Assembly: GCF_029227915.1 (NCBI RefSeq)
Contig: NC_079879.1
Location: forward strand, 17,610,001 to 17,674,000
Direction of reading: 5' to 3'
DNA length: 64,000 nucleotides
From: Hydractinia symbiolongicarpus
Taxonomy: Eukaryota > Cnidaria > Hydrozoa > Anthoathecata > Hydractiniidae
Below the pieces are notes generated by a model. It worked only from the letters and a program-made list of their open reading frames with translations. It did no database searches and was not told the DNA's origin. A program made the translations under genes and the position numbers. Each line of letters opens with the position of its first letter. Positions within the stretch are counted from its first letter, which is position 1. Positions 52,833-62,200 of the stretch are shown here, piece after piece.

Positions 52833-53612
52833 TTAGGGTTGATGAGGGTGAGTACTGCTCATTCTATTGATGGATGCGATAGCGAAATCTTTACAACGTT
52901 TACCTCTCTTTCCAACGTTTGCAAGAGCGAGTGCGATAGCACATGCAATAGCAATGTACAAGTGTTGCGCTACAAATTCAACAATCTTTGCCGCCACTCC
53001 GAAGAAGAAGAAGACAACTGTACCAATGATTCCAGGAAGAGCTACGCCTGCTTTGCCTGCTAAGTATTTCAAAAACTTGGAAAGTCTATCAATTTGTTTC
53101 TTCACAAAGCCCTTATATGCCACTTTCTACCGCTGCTGTTCCTTCTCCTCCTGTCACCGCTAGCACGATGGTTAAAACCAGTAAACCGATGGCTGAAATG
53201 ATATTTGCTATGGTAATCTCTTGCTCCTTGAAGAGAATCTTGAGCTTCTTAGTAAAAGATGTATCATCTTCTACCATTTTCTTTAATCGCCTTTAACTGG
53301 CTCTGAGTCTTGGTTGATAACAGCCCATATGCCGCTTGTACAGCCTTTTTCTTATCCTGTAATTTTTCTAGATCCTCCCCGATCTTAGCAATGTTGTGTT
53401 CCAAATCTCTTGTTGCTGTTCGGATAATCCAGGCTGCACCTTCTTTGCCTCTAGTCTCTTTATCTTGGCTTCTGCTATTCCGATGTCGCTATCGTAGAAG
53501 TTCAAGGTTTAACCCCTTTTTGTTTTCGCTCAGTAAAGTTGTCTTCGTTGAAAAACGTCTCCGATAAGAGACTCTCTGTATAATCTAGAACGTTCTCAAG
53601 GAGTGGCATCAT
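52833..53612 (-). pseudogene. Third copy of the two-span membrane protein
   Basis: The start at 53612 (MMPLLENVLDYTESLLSETF, FNEDNFTERK) is followed by a charged coiled-coil zone in shifting frames (DIGIAEAKIKRLEAKK), then KILFKEQEITIANIISAIG and, in frame 53123-52833, KYLAGKAGVALPGIIGTVVF and a second hydrophobic segment. This copy keeps the N-terminus lost from the 50247-50731 copy. Several frame changes make it dead. It converges on the tiny membrane peptide gene. Confidence 0.6.
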
Positions 53613-54587
53613 CTATATGTCGTCGTTGTTCTGTGCATCCTCAAGATTATTTAAAAGTTTTTAGCCCATGGCTTAACTTTCCTTATTTAGCTTAGTATAC
53701 TCCGTGAAACCTATGGCTGACAAACGTGTTGTTCCTAGCATCTGTTTTATGACACTAACTAATCAGAACTCGCCGTTCTTTTTCATTATCTGTGAATTTC
53801 AGTATCTTTCATTATATGTGAAACATGATTTCTATAGTAGGTTCTATAGTAGGTTCTATAGCAGATTTCTATAGTAGGATTATTCTAGGAATTTCGGAAA
53901 TATTTCATAACGATAATGCACCTTAGCGCTTAGACCAGGCCTAACACTCTTTTCTAAAAAAAATTCATCACAGCTTATGTTAAAATAATAACACAGATAA
54001 CAACCCTTCGTTACCCTGTCCAGCTTAAATATTTCTCAGCAGTTTTATTTTGCGCAAAAAGTTTCCAGGTCTGGTCTACGGCTTACCACATGCACTTTCC
54101 TGCCTGTCAATTTACGTAAGAGGTCTGGAAACTAAATGTCACAATAAAAATCGTCTATTCCCAATATAAAAACTTTTGAAATGGGATATGACGTCATGTT
54201 CACAGTTTATTTCTTCCAAGAATGTAATAACCTACAACAAAATATGTTACTATCAGTGAAATCGTCCATATTCAGGAAAAAATGATGTAGCTATAGCTAG
54301 ACAGCTAGTAGCTATTTAATTCTACGTGTCTGTAGCTAGCTCTTAAAAACATTCTACACATAGCTATTTACCTAGTTTTCGAATATACTGAAAGAATGAT
54401 AAGCAATAAAAAACCCATAAAAATACAAAAGAAAAAATTAAACAATCTTTTCCTGCATCTTCCGCTTCCATTTTTACCAGTTCTGGATTTAGGAGCGAAA
54501 ACGTCTAAAAGCTATAGCTTTTAAGTCAGTAGCTCTCCTCTATGGATGATTTGTTGTTTAGCGCCGCTACATGCAGCGTAATACAGT
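53613..54587. other. Intergenic, no gene seen
   Basis: Contains a short tandem of TTTCTATAGTAGG-like units at 53828-53880 and TAGCTA-rich sequence near 54285-54345. It returns to AT-rich host-like composition. Confidence 0.5.
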
Positions 54588-55205
54588 GCCATGTTCCAAA
54601 TTGCGCGGTAGAGCGTCGCTACCTTGCAAGTTGCACGGTAGAACGTCGCTACCTTGCAAGTTGCACGGTAGAAAGTCGCTACCTTGCAAGTTGCACGGTA
54701 GAACGTCGCTACCTTGCAAGTTGCACGGTAGAACGTTGCTACCTTGCAAGTTGCACGGTAGAGCGTAGCTGCCTTGCAAGTTGCACGGTAGAACGTCGCT
54801 ACCTTGCAAGTTGCACGGTAGAACATCGCTACCTTGCAAGTTGCACGGTAGAAGGTCGCGCTACCTTGCAAGTTGCACGGTAGAACGTTGCTACCTTGCA
54901 AGTTGCACGGTAGAGCGTAGCCACCTTGCAAGTTGCACGGTAAAACGTTGCTACCTTGCAAGTTGCACGGTAGAACGTCGCTACCTTGCAAGTTGCACGG
55001 TAGAAGGTCGCTACCTTGCAAGTTGCACGGTAGAACGTTGCTACCTTGCAAGTTGCACGGTAGAGCGTAGCTACCTTGCAAGTTGCACGGTAGAAGGTCG
55101 CTACCTTGCAAGTTGCACGGTAGAACGTTGCTACCTTGCAAGTTGCACGGTAGAGCGTAGCTACCTTGCAAGTTGCACGGTAGAGCAATGCAACCTTGCA
55201 AATTA
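54588..55205 (+). repeat. 30-bp minisatellite, about 20 units
   Basis: The unit is GCTACCTTGCAAGTTGCACG followed by GTAGAACGTC, repeated about 20 times with point variants (GTC/GTT/GTAG at the end; AGAGCG or AGAAGG for AGAACG). One unit near 54858 has two extra bases. Because 30 is a multiple of three, open frames run through it on both strands; these are not genes. Confidence 0.95.
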
Positions 55206-55544
55206 CACAAGGTATGCAAAGGGGGAATTATTAAGGTTGTTGTGCAAAGTTTTAAAGGCACATAGAAACCACCGTGGAGATCAGCCTTTAGACACTTGCA
55301 TGTGCACCATACCTCTTAGAGCCTTTAGCCATTTCTCGAAAATACCACTTAAAAATTCTTTTGAAATCCCTTTAGGGAAATTCATTAGAATTATTCTTAA
55401 AACTTGAAAGTCACAGCACAACTTTATTTCGTTGAGAAGAATCATTTCGCAAAAAAATGTTAAAAACTTTTGCATTTCGCATCAATAAATCATTTTATGT
55501 AAATTTGCCAGCCCTTAAATTGTCAAATTAAATATTTGTACTCA

Positions 55545-55625
55545 AGGCGTAATGGCTCAGTTGGTTAATGCGTCGTAACGTGTACTCAAAGGTCGTAGGT
55601 TTGAATCCACCTGACGTTGCAATTG
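55545..55625 (+). repeat. tRNA-like sequence (SINE head or tRNA pseudogene)
   Basis: TGGCTCAGTTGG (A box) and GGTTTGAATCC (B box) are at normal spacing. A partial acceptor stem, GGCGTAA against TGACGTT, can form with G-T pairs. The anticodon arm does not fold, so this is a tRNA-derived SINE head or a pseudogene. Confidence 0.55.
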
Positions 55626-55804
55626 ACCATTTGGGACATAGTTCGTTAGTCAGTTAGGAGTTGGAAACCAATACTATCCTCTTTGCAATAGCAGTAATAA
55701 TCCATGATTTATTTGTCCTGTCGAGGAAGAATAACATTAAAATTTGCCTATTTGTATATAACTGCTAAGAACGAGATAGGGACTCATATTAAGGAAATTC
55801 GTAA

Positions 55805-56095
55805 TATAATTAACATAACTGTTACATTAATTGCCATAAATACTTTATGACGTTTCAGTATATGCAAATCAAGATGTGTATCCAATTTTAAAGGTTTCGA
55901 GTGAATGGCCAGGGGCGCTTATTCGAGTTGGAGCGCTTATTTAAAATTTCCGTTCTCAGGGATGGGGGGAGGGGCGTTTATTTAAAAGCAGCGCTTATTC
56001 AGAAGTGGGCGCTTTTCGATCTTTGCAAGCAAGCAAGCTAGAAACGTCATAAAAGTATTTATGGCAATTAATTTAACAGTGGTGTTACAAATTTT
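55805..56095. mobile_element. Fold-back element with about 50-bp arms
   Basis: ATTGCCATAAATACTTTATG followed by ACGTTTC at 55835-55856 is mirrored by GAAACGTCATAAAAGTATTT and ATGGCAATTAA at 56041-56075. The inner zone contains repeated GCGCTTATT/GGGCGCTTTT phrases. Confidence 0.65.
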
Positions 56096-56108
56096 TTAAA
56101 AATTAGAT

Positions 56109-57204
56109 CCGGTGTCACCGTAAAAACATACTCCCCTAAAAGTTTACTCCCCAGTAATAATTTACTAGGAAATAATTACTCCCCAGGACTTATTTCCCGG
56201 GATATTGTTACTCCCGGGAGTATCTATTTACCAGAAAATTATTACTCCCCGCAGGAAATTTTTACTCCCCTAAATAAAATATGACCATTATTATGCTGTT
56301 TGTAAAAAGAATTTATTAAGACAACTTACAGTGGACTACCGAAAGAGTTAAGAATCCGGTCGGGTGGGTTTGGCTTTTCTTTTTCAGTGGGATCAAAAAA
56401 ATCTCTCTATATATATACAAGCTTTTATAAGAAGCAAGAGTTGTTTAAAGAAATGTCAATACAAAAAGCTCTCAGAATCAAATGATTTTAATTGTATATA
56501 TATGCAGCTGAAGTTGGCATTAGAATAATCATTTCAAGATCATTTGATAATCTATTTTCTCACAATAACTACAACTTTACAACGAAAAGCTGTAATAAAA
56601 TGAATAGGAAATAAATTTAACAAAATAACAAAAAGTACAATCGGTTTTGAGTTTAGAAACAAAATGTATAGCTAACAAATCACGAGAGAAAAAAATTTTC
56701 GGTGCTCGAAATTTTATAAAATCTGGAAAACATGAACCGCTTGAGCTTAAAAATTAATAAATGAAATAAATAATAGATTATTAGAGCTTTAAAGAACAGA
56801 ATAACAAACTTTTGACCTTGAGCTTAAGAACTTATCGGCAAAAGTAAAATATAGTATTTTGTTGTAGATAAAATAAACGTTTGAGTTTAAAATATGTATC
56901 ACACAGAGTAAAAGTAACTGGAGCTTGACACTCTAGAAAAACATAGAAAAAGAACTGCTTAAGATTAGAAAATCGATAAAACAAAGTATAAAAAAATTTA
57001 TACAAAAATTATGAATAAAGGAAGCTCGCGCATTCGAATTTGCAATGGAATGTCTTCATGAGAGTTAGTTTTACTGCGAAAAAAAGTACTTCCCATTCGT
57101 GGGAGTTAGTTTTTCCTTGAAAAAAGTACTCCTCCATTCATAAAAGAGTGATTTCAAGGGAATAATAATTTCCGTGTGGGAGTAATTATTTACGGTTACA
57201 CCGG
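56109..57204. mobile_element. Non-autonomous element with CCGGTGT termini
   Basis: The left end CCGGTGTCACCGTAAA (56109-56124) is the reverse complement of the right end 57189-57204 with one mismatch. The ends are rich in TTACTCCCC / GGGAGTAA phrases, which form further inverted pairs. The 1.1-kb interior has no gene. It splits older sequence: GCGCTTATTCAGAAGTGGGC occurs on both sides, near 55995 and 57229. Confidence 0.75.
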
Positions 57205-57495
57205 GAAGGGGGCGATTTTTCGAAAGGGGCGCTTATTCAGAAGTGGGCGCTTTTTCGATCATTTATAGTAAACTATTGTTTAACTATTCGTAGTATCAAA
57301 TTCTCATTCTATAGCGTTTTCTAAGCAGACAAACTGTAGCAAGGAACGTGTTTTCAGAAAAAGTGCCCAATATAATTTAAAACGACAAACATTTCCTCAG
57401 ATATAAATCAGTAAAAACATACTTATCAGAAATTAAACAACATTTTACGGTTGCATTGTTTATATATGGTTCTGTTAAAAATGTTAATCTTTTCA
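57205..57495. other. Short spacer before the receptor 3' end
   Basis: Contains the right-hand GCGCTTATTCAGAAGTGGGC copy; otherwise AT-rich DNA with no gene. Confidence 0.5.
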
Positions 57496-57501
57496 TTTAT
57501 T
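57496..57501 (-). terminator. Candidate polyadenylation signal of the receptor gene
   Basis: AATAAA on the - strand, 12 bases after the TAA stop region of the receptor gene. Confidence 0.55.
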
Positions 57502-57513
57502 TACTGTTCATGT

Positions 57514-60500
57514 TCACACGCTTGTTAGCATTTCGTTACACTCGTCTTGAAAATCTTCATCGTGTATGTCTTCGTGCTGGCGGAACAGAGTCATGCTTCT
57601 GGATGTCATTTTTACGTCATCTGGCTTAGAAGAACATCGCCGATTAAACAGAAATGAACACGACGAACCTCGACGGACAGATGTGGAGTACGTTAAACTT
57701 TCTTTTATTGGCAGTTTTAAAAGAGATTTTCTTATCGTTTTACGACGGATTAAAGTTTCTCTAATATTTCTTACAAGTGAAGCAATATCTTTTCGAAACT
57801 GTTTTGTTAAAATAGCATAAAGAAAAGGATTTGCACATGCGTTGAGAGGAAATATAAAAACTGTCAAGACTTTGGACATCCATAAATCTGACAAAATGGA
57901 ACTGCCAAAAACAGCTGACATCGCTGTTACGCTAATGGGAAACCAACATAAAAAATCTGTGGCAACTAATATGGCCATCCGCCTTGCCACACGTGTGTCA
58001 CTAGAGTTCCAAGCATTTGATCCTCGAATAAATAAATAAATTTTAACATAGCATGCTAGGATTATAACAAAAGCCAAAGTGTTGAAAAGCAATAAAAACA
58101 CTAAATACACCTTAGATGATAATTTGTCCTGTTCGAATGGTAAGCAGACACTGTATTTGCTGTAGTCACTGAATTTCGTTTCGCTAAATAAATTAAGAGG
58201 TAAAGCTGCTACACCTGCTGAAAAAAGCCAGCCTACTGACATAACAATGGCAGATTGGTTTTTTGACATTCTTCGCTCAACATGCATTGAGTTTTTGATG
58301 GTGGTAAATCTTTCAATAGTGATGGCAGTTAATGTGTACACAGAAAGTTCGCTTGCAAATACTGCAAGAAAGCCGGCAATTTGGCAACTACTGCTGAACT
58401 GCCATTGAAGTGCATGTGAACGAAAATCACCAAGAGTCATAAGGTCAACAAATGCTAAAAAACCCAAATAAATCCCCAAACAAAGGTCTGCGAATGCCAA
58501 ATTTATGATCAGATATCTTGGTACATCCAGTTTTCCACAATTAACTATTAACACAACAAGTACAGTAATATTACCAAACACTGCCAGTAAAAACACAACC
58601 CATACACAAACACGAAGCCATTGCTTTCCCATCAAGTCTTCGCACGGATAAAATTCATTTGGGCTTGGAACACAGAAGGCATCCACATCGAAATTTTTAA
58701 TAGCATTATAATTCCTATTTTCTTCATCCTCTGGTTTGTTAAAATAAAGTTTTGTTCCGTTATTTAACCATCTTAAGTGGGGTTCTATGTTGTCTATTCC
58801 TACAGCGTTATCATTTGTGTTAACGTAAAACCTGTTGGACAAATTCTTACCATTGTTATATTTCTTCCATTTTGAGTTACTAGTTAAAATGCTTGCAGAC
58901 ACTTCATGATTGATTTGCTGCACTTTTTTCATAAAGAAACAGCAATGATAATTATACACCAAGGTTAGTCTCCGGGCATGAGGCATCTCTTCTTGAGTGG
59001 GAAATTTTTCAAGTTTCTTGTTTCCGACTACATTAATTTCATAAATTGATTCCAAATATTTTCGAGGAAAATGCGTTAAGTCGTTGTATGACAAATTCAA
59101 AGTTCTTAAATTTTTTGTGTGTTTGAAAGTGTTTTCCTGAATACCACGAAGCATATTTCGATCTAGCAACAAAGAAGTCAAGAAAGAGGAATTAAAGGCA
59201 GTTTCGCTTAATTGACTAATATGATTATCAGACAGTGAAACGTGTTCTAATTTTTTCAGTTTTTTGAACTGTTCACCGATTGTTTGAATTCTGTTTCCAT
59301 AGAGATCAATATCCTTAAGATTGATACACATAGAAAAATCAGGCAAGTGCTTGATATCATTCATAGCTAAATCAAAGTGGCGTAGTTCTTGTAAATTGTT
59401 GCATATGTGTGATGGTATCTTTTTTATTGAACAATGCCTTAAGCTGAGTTTTCGAAGTTTATGTGTACCATTAAGGTTTGGGAATTCTGCAATGCGAAAA
59501 TGTGATAAATCTAACTCCACCAACGAGGGTAGGTTACTGAAAGCATCACGGTCTATGCGGTCTATTTCGTTTTGTTGCTGTATAATTTCCAAATTTTGAA
59601 TATTTTTTAACCCACTAAACGAATTTTTCGGAACGTATGTGATGTTATTTAGTACAAAGTCAATCGTATTTAAGGATTCGCATTTGCTTAAAGCGGGGAA
59701 TCTTTCTAAACTGCAATAACCAACCGATATGGAGAGTAATTGTTTATTTTTGTGACAAAATTCTTCTGGTATCGTCAATTTTTTTATGTTGGCCACGCTG
59801 ATCCTTCTGATATTATGAGTTCCGTCCAAGTTGGGAAAAGCATTTATCTTAACATTATAGTAGTGAAGTTTCAGCTCATCAAGTGATCTCATATGACGGA
59901 AAGCGCTTAAGCTGACTGCGATGTCTTTCTCTTGGTCCTCTATTTTTAATGTGTTTCTTTCATCGAAGATTTTGACATTTTTCAAAGAAAACATATCACG
60001 AAATGTATCATCTTCTAGGTGAGTGATTTTATTTTTACTTATGTCTAAAAATGATAGTTTCTTCAACCTTTTAATAGCTCGTGATGGAACTGACTTTAAT
60101 TCATTTCCATGCAAAAAAAGTTTATCTAACTTGTTTTCCAACCCCCTAAAAGCATTGTAGTCGATTGTATGAATGTTGTTTTTACTCAGTCTGAGATATT
60201 TCAACCTGCGTAACTTCTGGAAACAGTTTGGCGGCAAATTGTTAATCTTATTTCCATCTAAAACCAAACGCCTTAAGTGAGTTAAATATAGCAACCGTGG
60301 AACTGCACTTATATTGTTAAAATCAAGGTATAATTCCCTCAAACTTGTAAATATTTTGAAACTGTCTGGTTCCAAATTTTCCAATGTAATGTGGTTGTGT
60401 GACAAGCTAAGTTTTTTCAAATTGTAGAACATTTTAAAGTTTGACGATGTAATGGTTTTTATGTTATTGTAAGTTAAGTCAACCTCACTTATTCCATCAC

Positions 60501-60639
60501 TGTAATTATCGATCACTGAATAAGGTACATGATTGTAATTTTGTCTCGAGCAATCTAAAATGTTACCTGATTTCCTACACAACTGTATTTCATCCACTGC
60601 TAAGCACACAAGAAACAGCCCAAGTAAAAAGTAACTCAT
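57514..60639 (-). CDS. Leucine-rich-repeat G-protein-coupled receptor (LGR, glycoprotein hormone receptor-like)
   Basis: A single 1041-codon exon for a plasma-membrane receptor. Residues 1-15 look like a signal peptide (MSYFLLGLFLVCLAV), followed by a Cys cap (C21, C30) and about 20-22 leucine-rich repeats to about residue 560. The hinge has YNYHCCFF (about 565) and EFYPCEDLMG (about 660), both hallmarks of FSH/LH/TSH receptors and LGRs. Seven membrane segments start near 675: FGNITVLVVL, LAFADLCLGIYLG, ASELSVYTLTAITIERF (ERF for DRY), GWLFSAGVAALP, DFLCWFPIS (Asp in TM6, as in hormone receptors), NACANPFLYAILTKQFRKD. The long repeat array fits type B LGRs better than type A; there is no LDLa module, which argues against type C. 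Ligand unknown. Lack of introns contrasts with ETF1 and suggests a retrocopy or lineage-specific intron loss. Confidence 0.95.
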   Translation of the reverse strand: MSYFLLGLFLVCLAVDEIQLCRKSGNILDCSRQNYNHVPYSVIDNYSDGISEVDLTYNNIKTITSSNFKMFYNLKKLSLSHNHITLENLEPDSFKIFTSLRELYLDFNNISAVPRLLYLTHLRRLVLDGNKINNLPPNCFQKLRRLKYLRLSKNNIHTIDYNAFRGLENKLDKLFLHGNELKSVPSRAIKRLKKLSFLDISKNKITHLEDDTFRDMFSLKNVKIFDERNTLKIEDQEKDIAVSLSAFRHMRSLDELKLHYYNVKINAFPNLDGTHNIRRISVANIKKLTIPEEFCHKNKQLLSISVGYCSLERFPALSKCESLNTIDFVLNNITYVPKNSFSGLKNIQNLEIIQQQNEIDRIDRDAFSNLPSLVELDLSHFRIAEFPNLNGTHKLRKLSLRHCSIKKIPSHICNNLQELRHFDLAMNDIKHLPDFSMCINLKDIDLYGNRIQTIGEQFKKLKKLEHVSLSDNHISQLSETAFNSSFLTSLLLDRNMLRGIQENTFKHTKNLRTLNLSYNDLTHFPRKYLESIYEINVVGNKKLEKFPTQEEMPHARRLTLVYNYHCCFFMKKVQQINHEVSASILTSNSKWKKYNNGKNLSNRFYVNTNDNAVGIDNIEPHLRWLNNGTKLYFNKPEDEENRNYNAIKNFDVDAFCVPSPNEFYPCEDLMGKQWLRVCVWVVFLLAVFGNITVLVVLIVNCGKLDVPRYLIINLAFADLCLGIYLGFLAFVDLMTLGDFRSHALQWQFSSSCQIAGFLAVFASELSVYTLTAITIERFTTIKNSMHVERRMSKNQSAIVMSVGWLFSAGVAALPLNLFSETKFSDYSKYSVCLPFEQDKLSSKVYLVFLLLFNTLAFVIILACYVKIYLFIRGSNAWNSSDTRVARRMAILVATDFLCWFPISVTAMSAVFGSSILSDLWMSKVLTVFIFPLNACANPFLYAILTKQFRKDIASLVRNIRETLIRRKTIRKSLLKLPIKESLTYSTSVRRGSSCSFLFNRRCSSKPDDVKMTSRSMTLFRQHEDIHDEDFQDECNEMLTSV

Positions 60640-61019
60640 TGCGATATACGACAGCGTCTTTACACAAACTTTTGTACGAGATTAAGTTTTAAATTTTTTA
60701 CACAACTGTTCAAAACTCTGACATTGCAAGACAAAAGGAATTTTCTTCTATGTTTTCTTAGTACACAAAAATATCATTGGTCAATATAATAAAACGTAAA
60801 GTTGTAAAACAAAAGGAAAAGCTTAAAATAGCATAAGTAAATAACTTGTTGTTTAATGTTATGATTTTTCTTTTCTCAAATAACATAGCAAAGTAACAAA
60901 GAAAAACACTCCGTCTAACTGTATCACGTGATATTTGCAAAATTATTATTGTGTAGAAAACGCAAAGACAAAAATCTCTGATTTTGTAAGAGCGAGGAAA
61001 ACGCTCCTATTAAAACGTG

Positions 61020-61295
61020 GAACGACTAAGTATCAAGAATTAATCAGAAGTAGGCACTAACCACTAGGTAACGAGAGGTTATCAGAAGTGGCCACTAATT
61101 AACAAGAAGTAACCAGAGGTAGTCACTAAGTGACAAGAGGTAACCGAAATTAGCCCCTGAGTAACGAGTAGTAACCATAAATTGCCAATAAATAACGAGA
61201 AGTAATCAAAAGTGACTACTAAGAAACGAAAAGTAATCAGAATTGGTCACTGGGTAACGATGAGGTAATCAGAGGTGGCCAACAAGAGGTAAGGT
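61020..61295 (+). repeat. Degenerate minisatellite, unit about 32 bp
   Basis: About eight diverged units of the form GTCACTAAGTAACGAGAAGT then AATCAGAAGTGG. Divergence between units is high, so the array is old. Confidence 0.8.
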
Positions 61296-62010
61296 ACCTC
61301 GTTCCCAGAAAATTTTGTCTCTTTTTGGTATTAGAACGGCGACACGGATTTCGTCGCCGGCACGATGGCATAAAGACAAATAACCCTGGGATCCAGGTTG
61401 CAGGGTTGACTACTGTGCTCTGACATTAAGCAACAAACAACGAAATTGTATTGGGCAGATTAGTTTGTTCGTCCCCCGCCACCCGCATATGAAAGAGTAG
61501 ATAAAATTCGCTAAAAGGATAGTATGTGTTCTTTCAAAAGCGGAGACAGCCCTGTCCTGCGTGATAAGATATTAGAAGGTATACAACTCATTGACTTTGA
61601 CTTGAACTTAACTTTCCAACATTGGAACCCTTATTGCAAAGTAAGCCATATTCATAATCGTCTTTACGTGAAGCATTTCGTGAACTCGCCCGAAAATGCC
61701 CGCATTTTTTACGGCGTATGCGGCTTATCGGCACCTTCGTGCTATGTGATGGGACATTAGAATTCGTAGAATTATGTCACTCACTGTGTAATATATGTAT
61801 AGCTAGCTAGCTAGCTAGTTAGAAAATCTGTCCAAAAGAATTTTTCTATGCTGCTAGGGGCCGTCGACAAACAGTTTTCGTCTCCGTTAACGGCAAATTT
61901 GCCGTTAAATAGAATCGATACGCTATAACCAACGTAATATCGCATAATACCTTTATAATACTCTCTATCGCTGCATAACAAATATATTTTTTTCTGTCAA
62001 TAGCCATAAT

Positions 62011-62200
62011 CTATATAATAATACGCCAGTTCCGTGTCTCTGTGACAGGCAAAGTGTATCTGTTCATTTTCCTTTCATGTTGCCGAAAAATGCATGTCAA
62101 ATATGTTAAATTTTCTGACGTTACGGCGCGACGTCAATAACACTACTTCTAGATCTTGAAACGCTGATCAAGAAAATGTATAAGATTATATACTTTTCAG
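62011..62200 (+). mobile_element. Remnant of the 29.7-32.3 kb element family
   Basis: Shares TATAATAATACGCCAGTTCC (inverted at about 29990), CTGTGACAGGCAAAGTG, TTGCCGAAAAATGCATGTC, TTACGGC-CGAC and GATCTTGAAACGCTGATCAA with the elements at 29754-31512 and 31513-32320. Outer termini are not seen. Confidence 0.7.

Larger units (their letters stand above)
44866..53612. mobile_element. Decayed, compact virus-like island (Polinton-like/NCLDV-like character)
   Basis: A run of intronless genes packed with little spacing, visibly less AT-rich than its surroundings. Markers are giant-virus-type MC/YVPD repeat proteins, a VLTF2-like zinc protein, TATAATAAATG-type sequences at starts, small membrane proteins and two copies of a divergent structural-type module. 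The left border is suggested by host repeat sequence (GAGGGCATAATCTTTGCGAT, cf. 29112) that stops at 44866. The right border is set at the start of the last recognisable gene. No integrase, polymerase or packaging ATPase is seen, so the class is uncertain. Most genes carry nonsense or frameshift lesions. Confidence 0.65.

Noticed and set aside
44866-53612. Bacterial contamination as the source of the island
   Set aside because: No ribosome-binding sites or bacterial gene families; the island is broken by decay and flanked by host repeats shared with 29 kb.
54588-55205. CRISPR-like look of regular 30-bp repeats
   Set aside because: The units are contiguous with no unique spacers, and the host is an animal.
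54521-55407. Several long open frames on both strands through the 30-bp array
   Set aside because: They are produced by a repeat length divisible by three; the same array is open in opposing frames, with no start context or domain.
55545-55625. Functional tRNA gene
   Set aside because: The anticodon arm does not fold and the acceptor pairing is weak.
57514-60639. Relaxin-receptor (type C) identity
   Set aside because: No LDLa module is visible, and the CEDLMG and NACANPFLYAI signatures fit types A/B.
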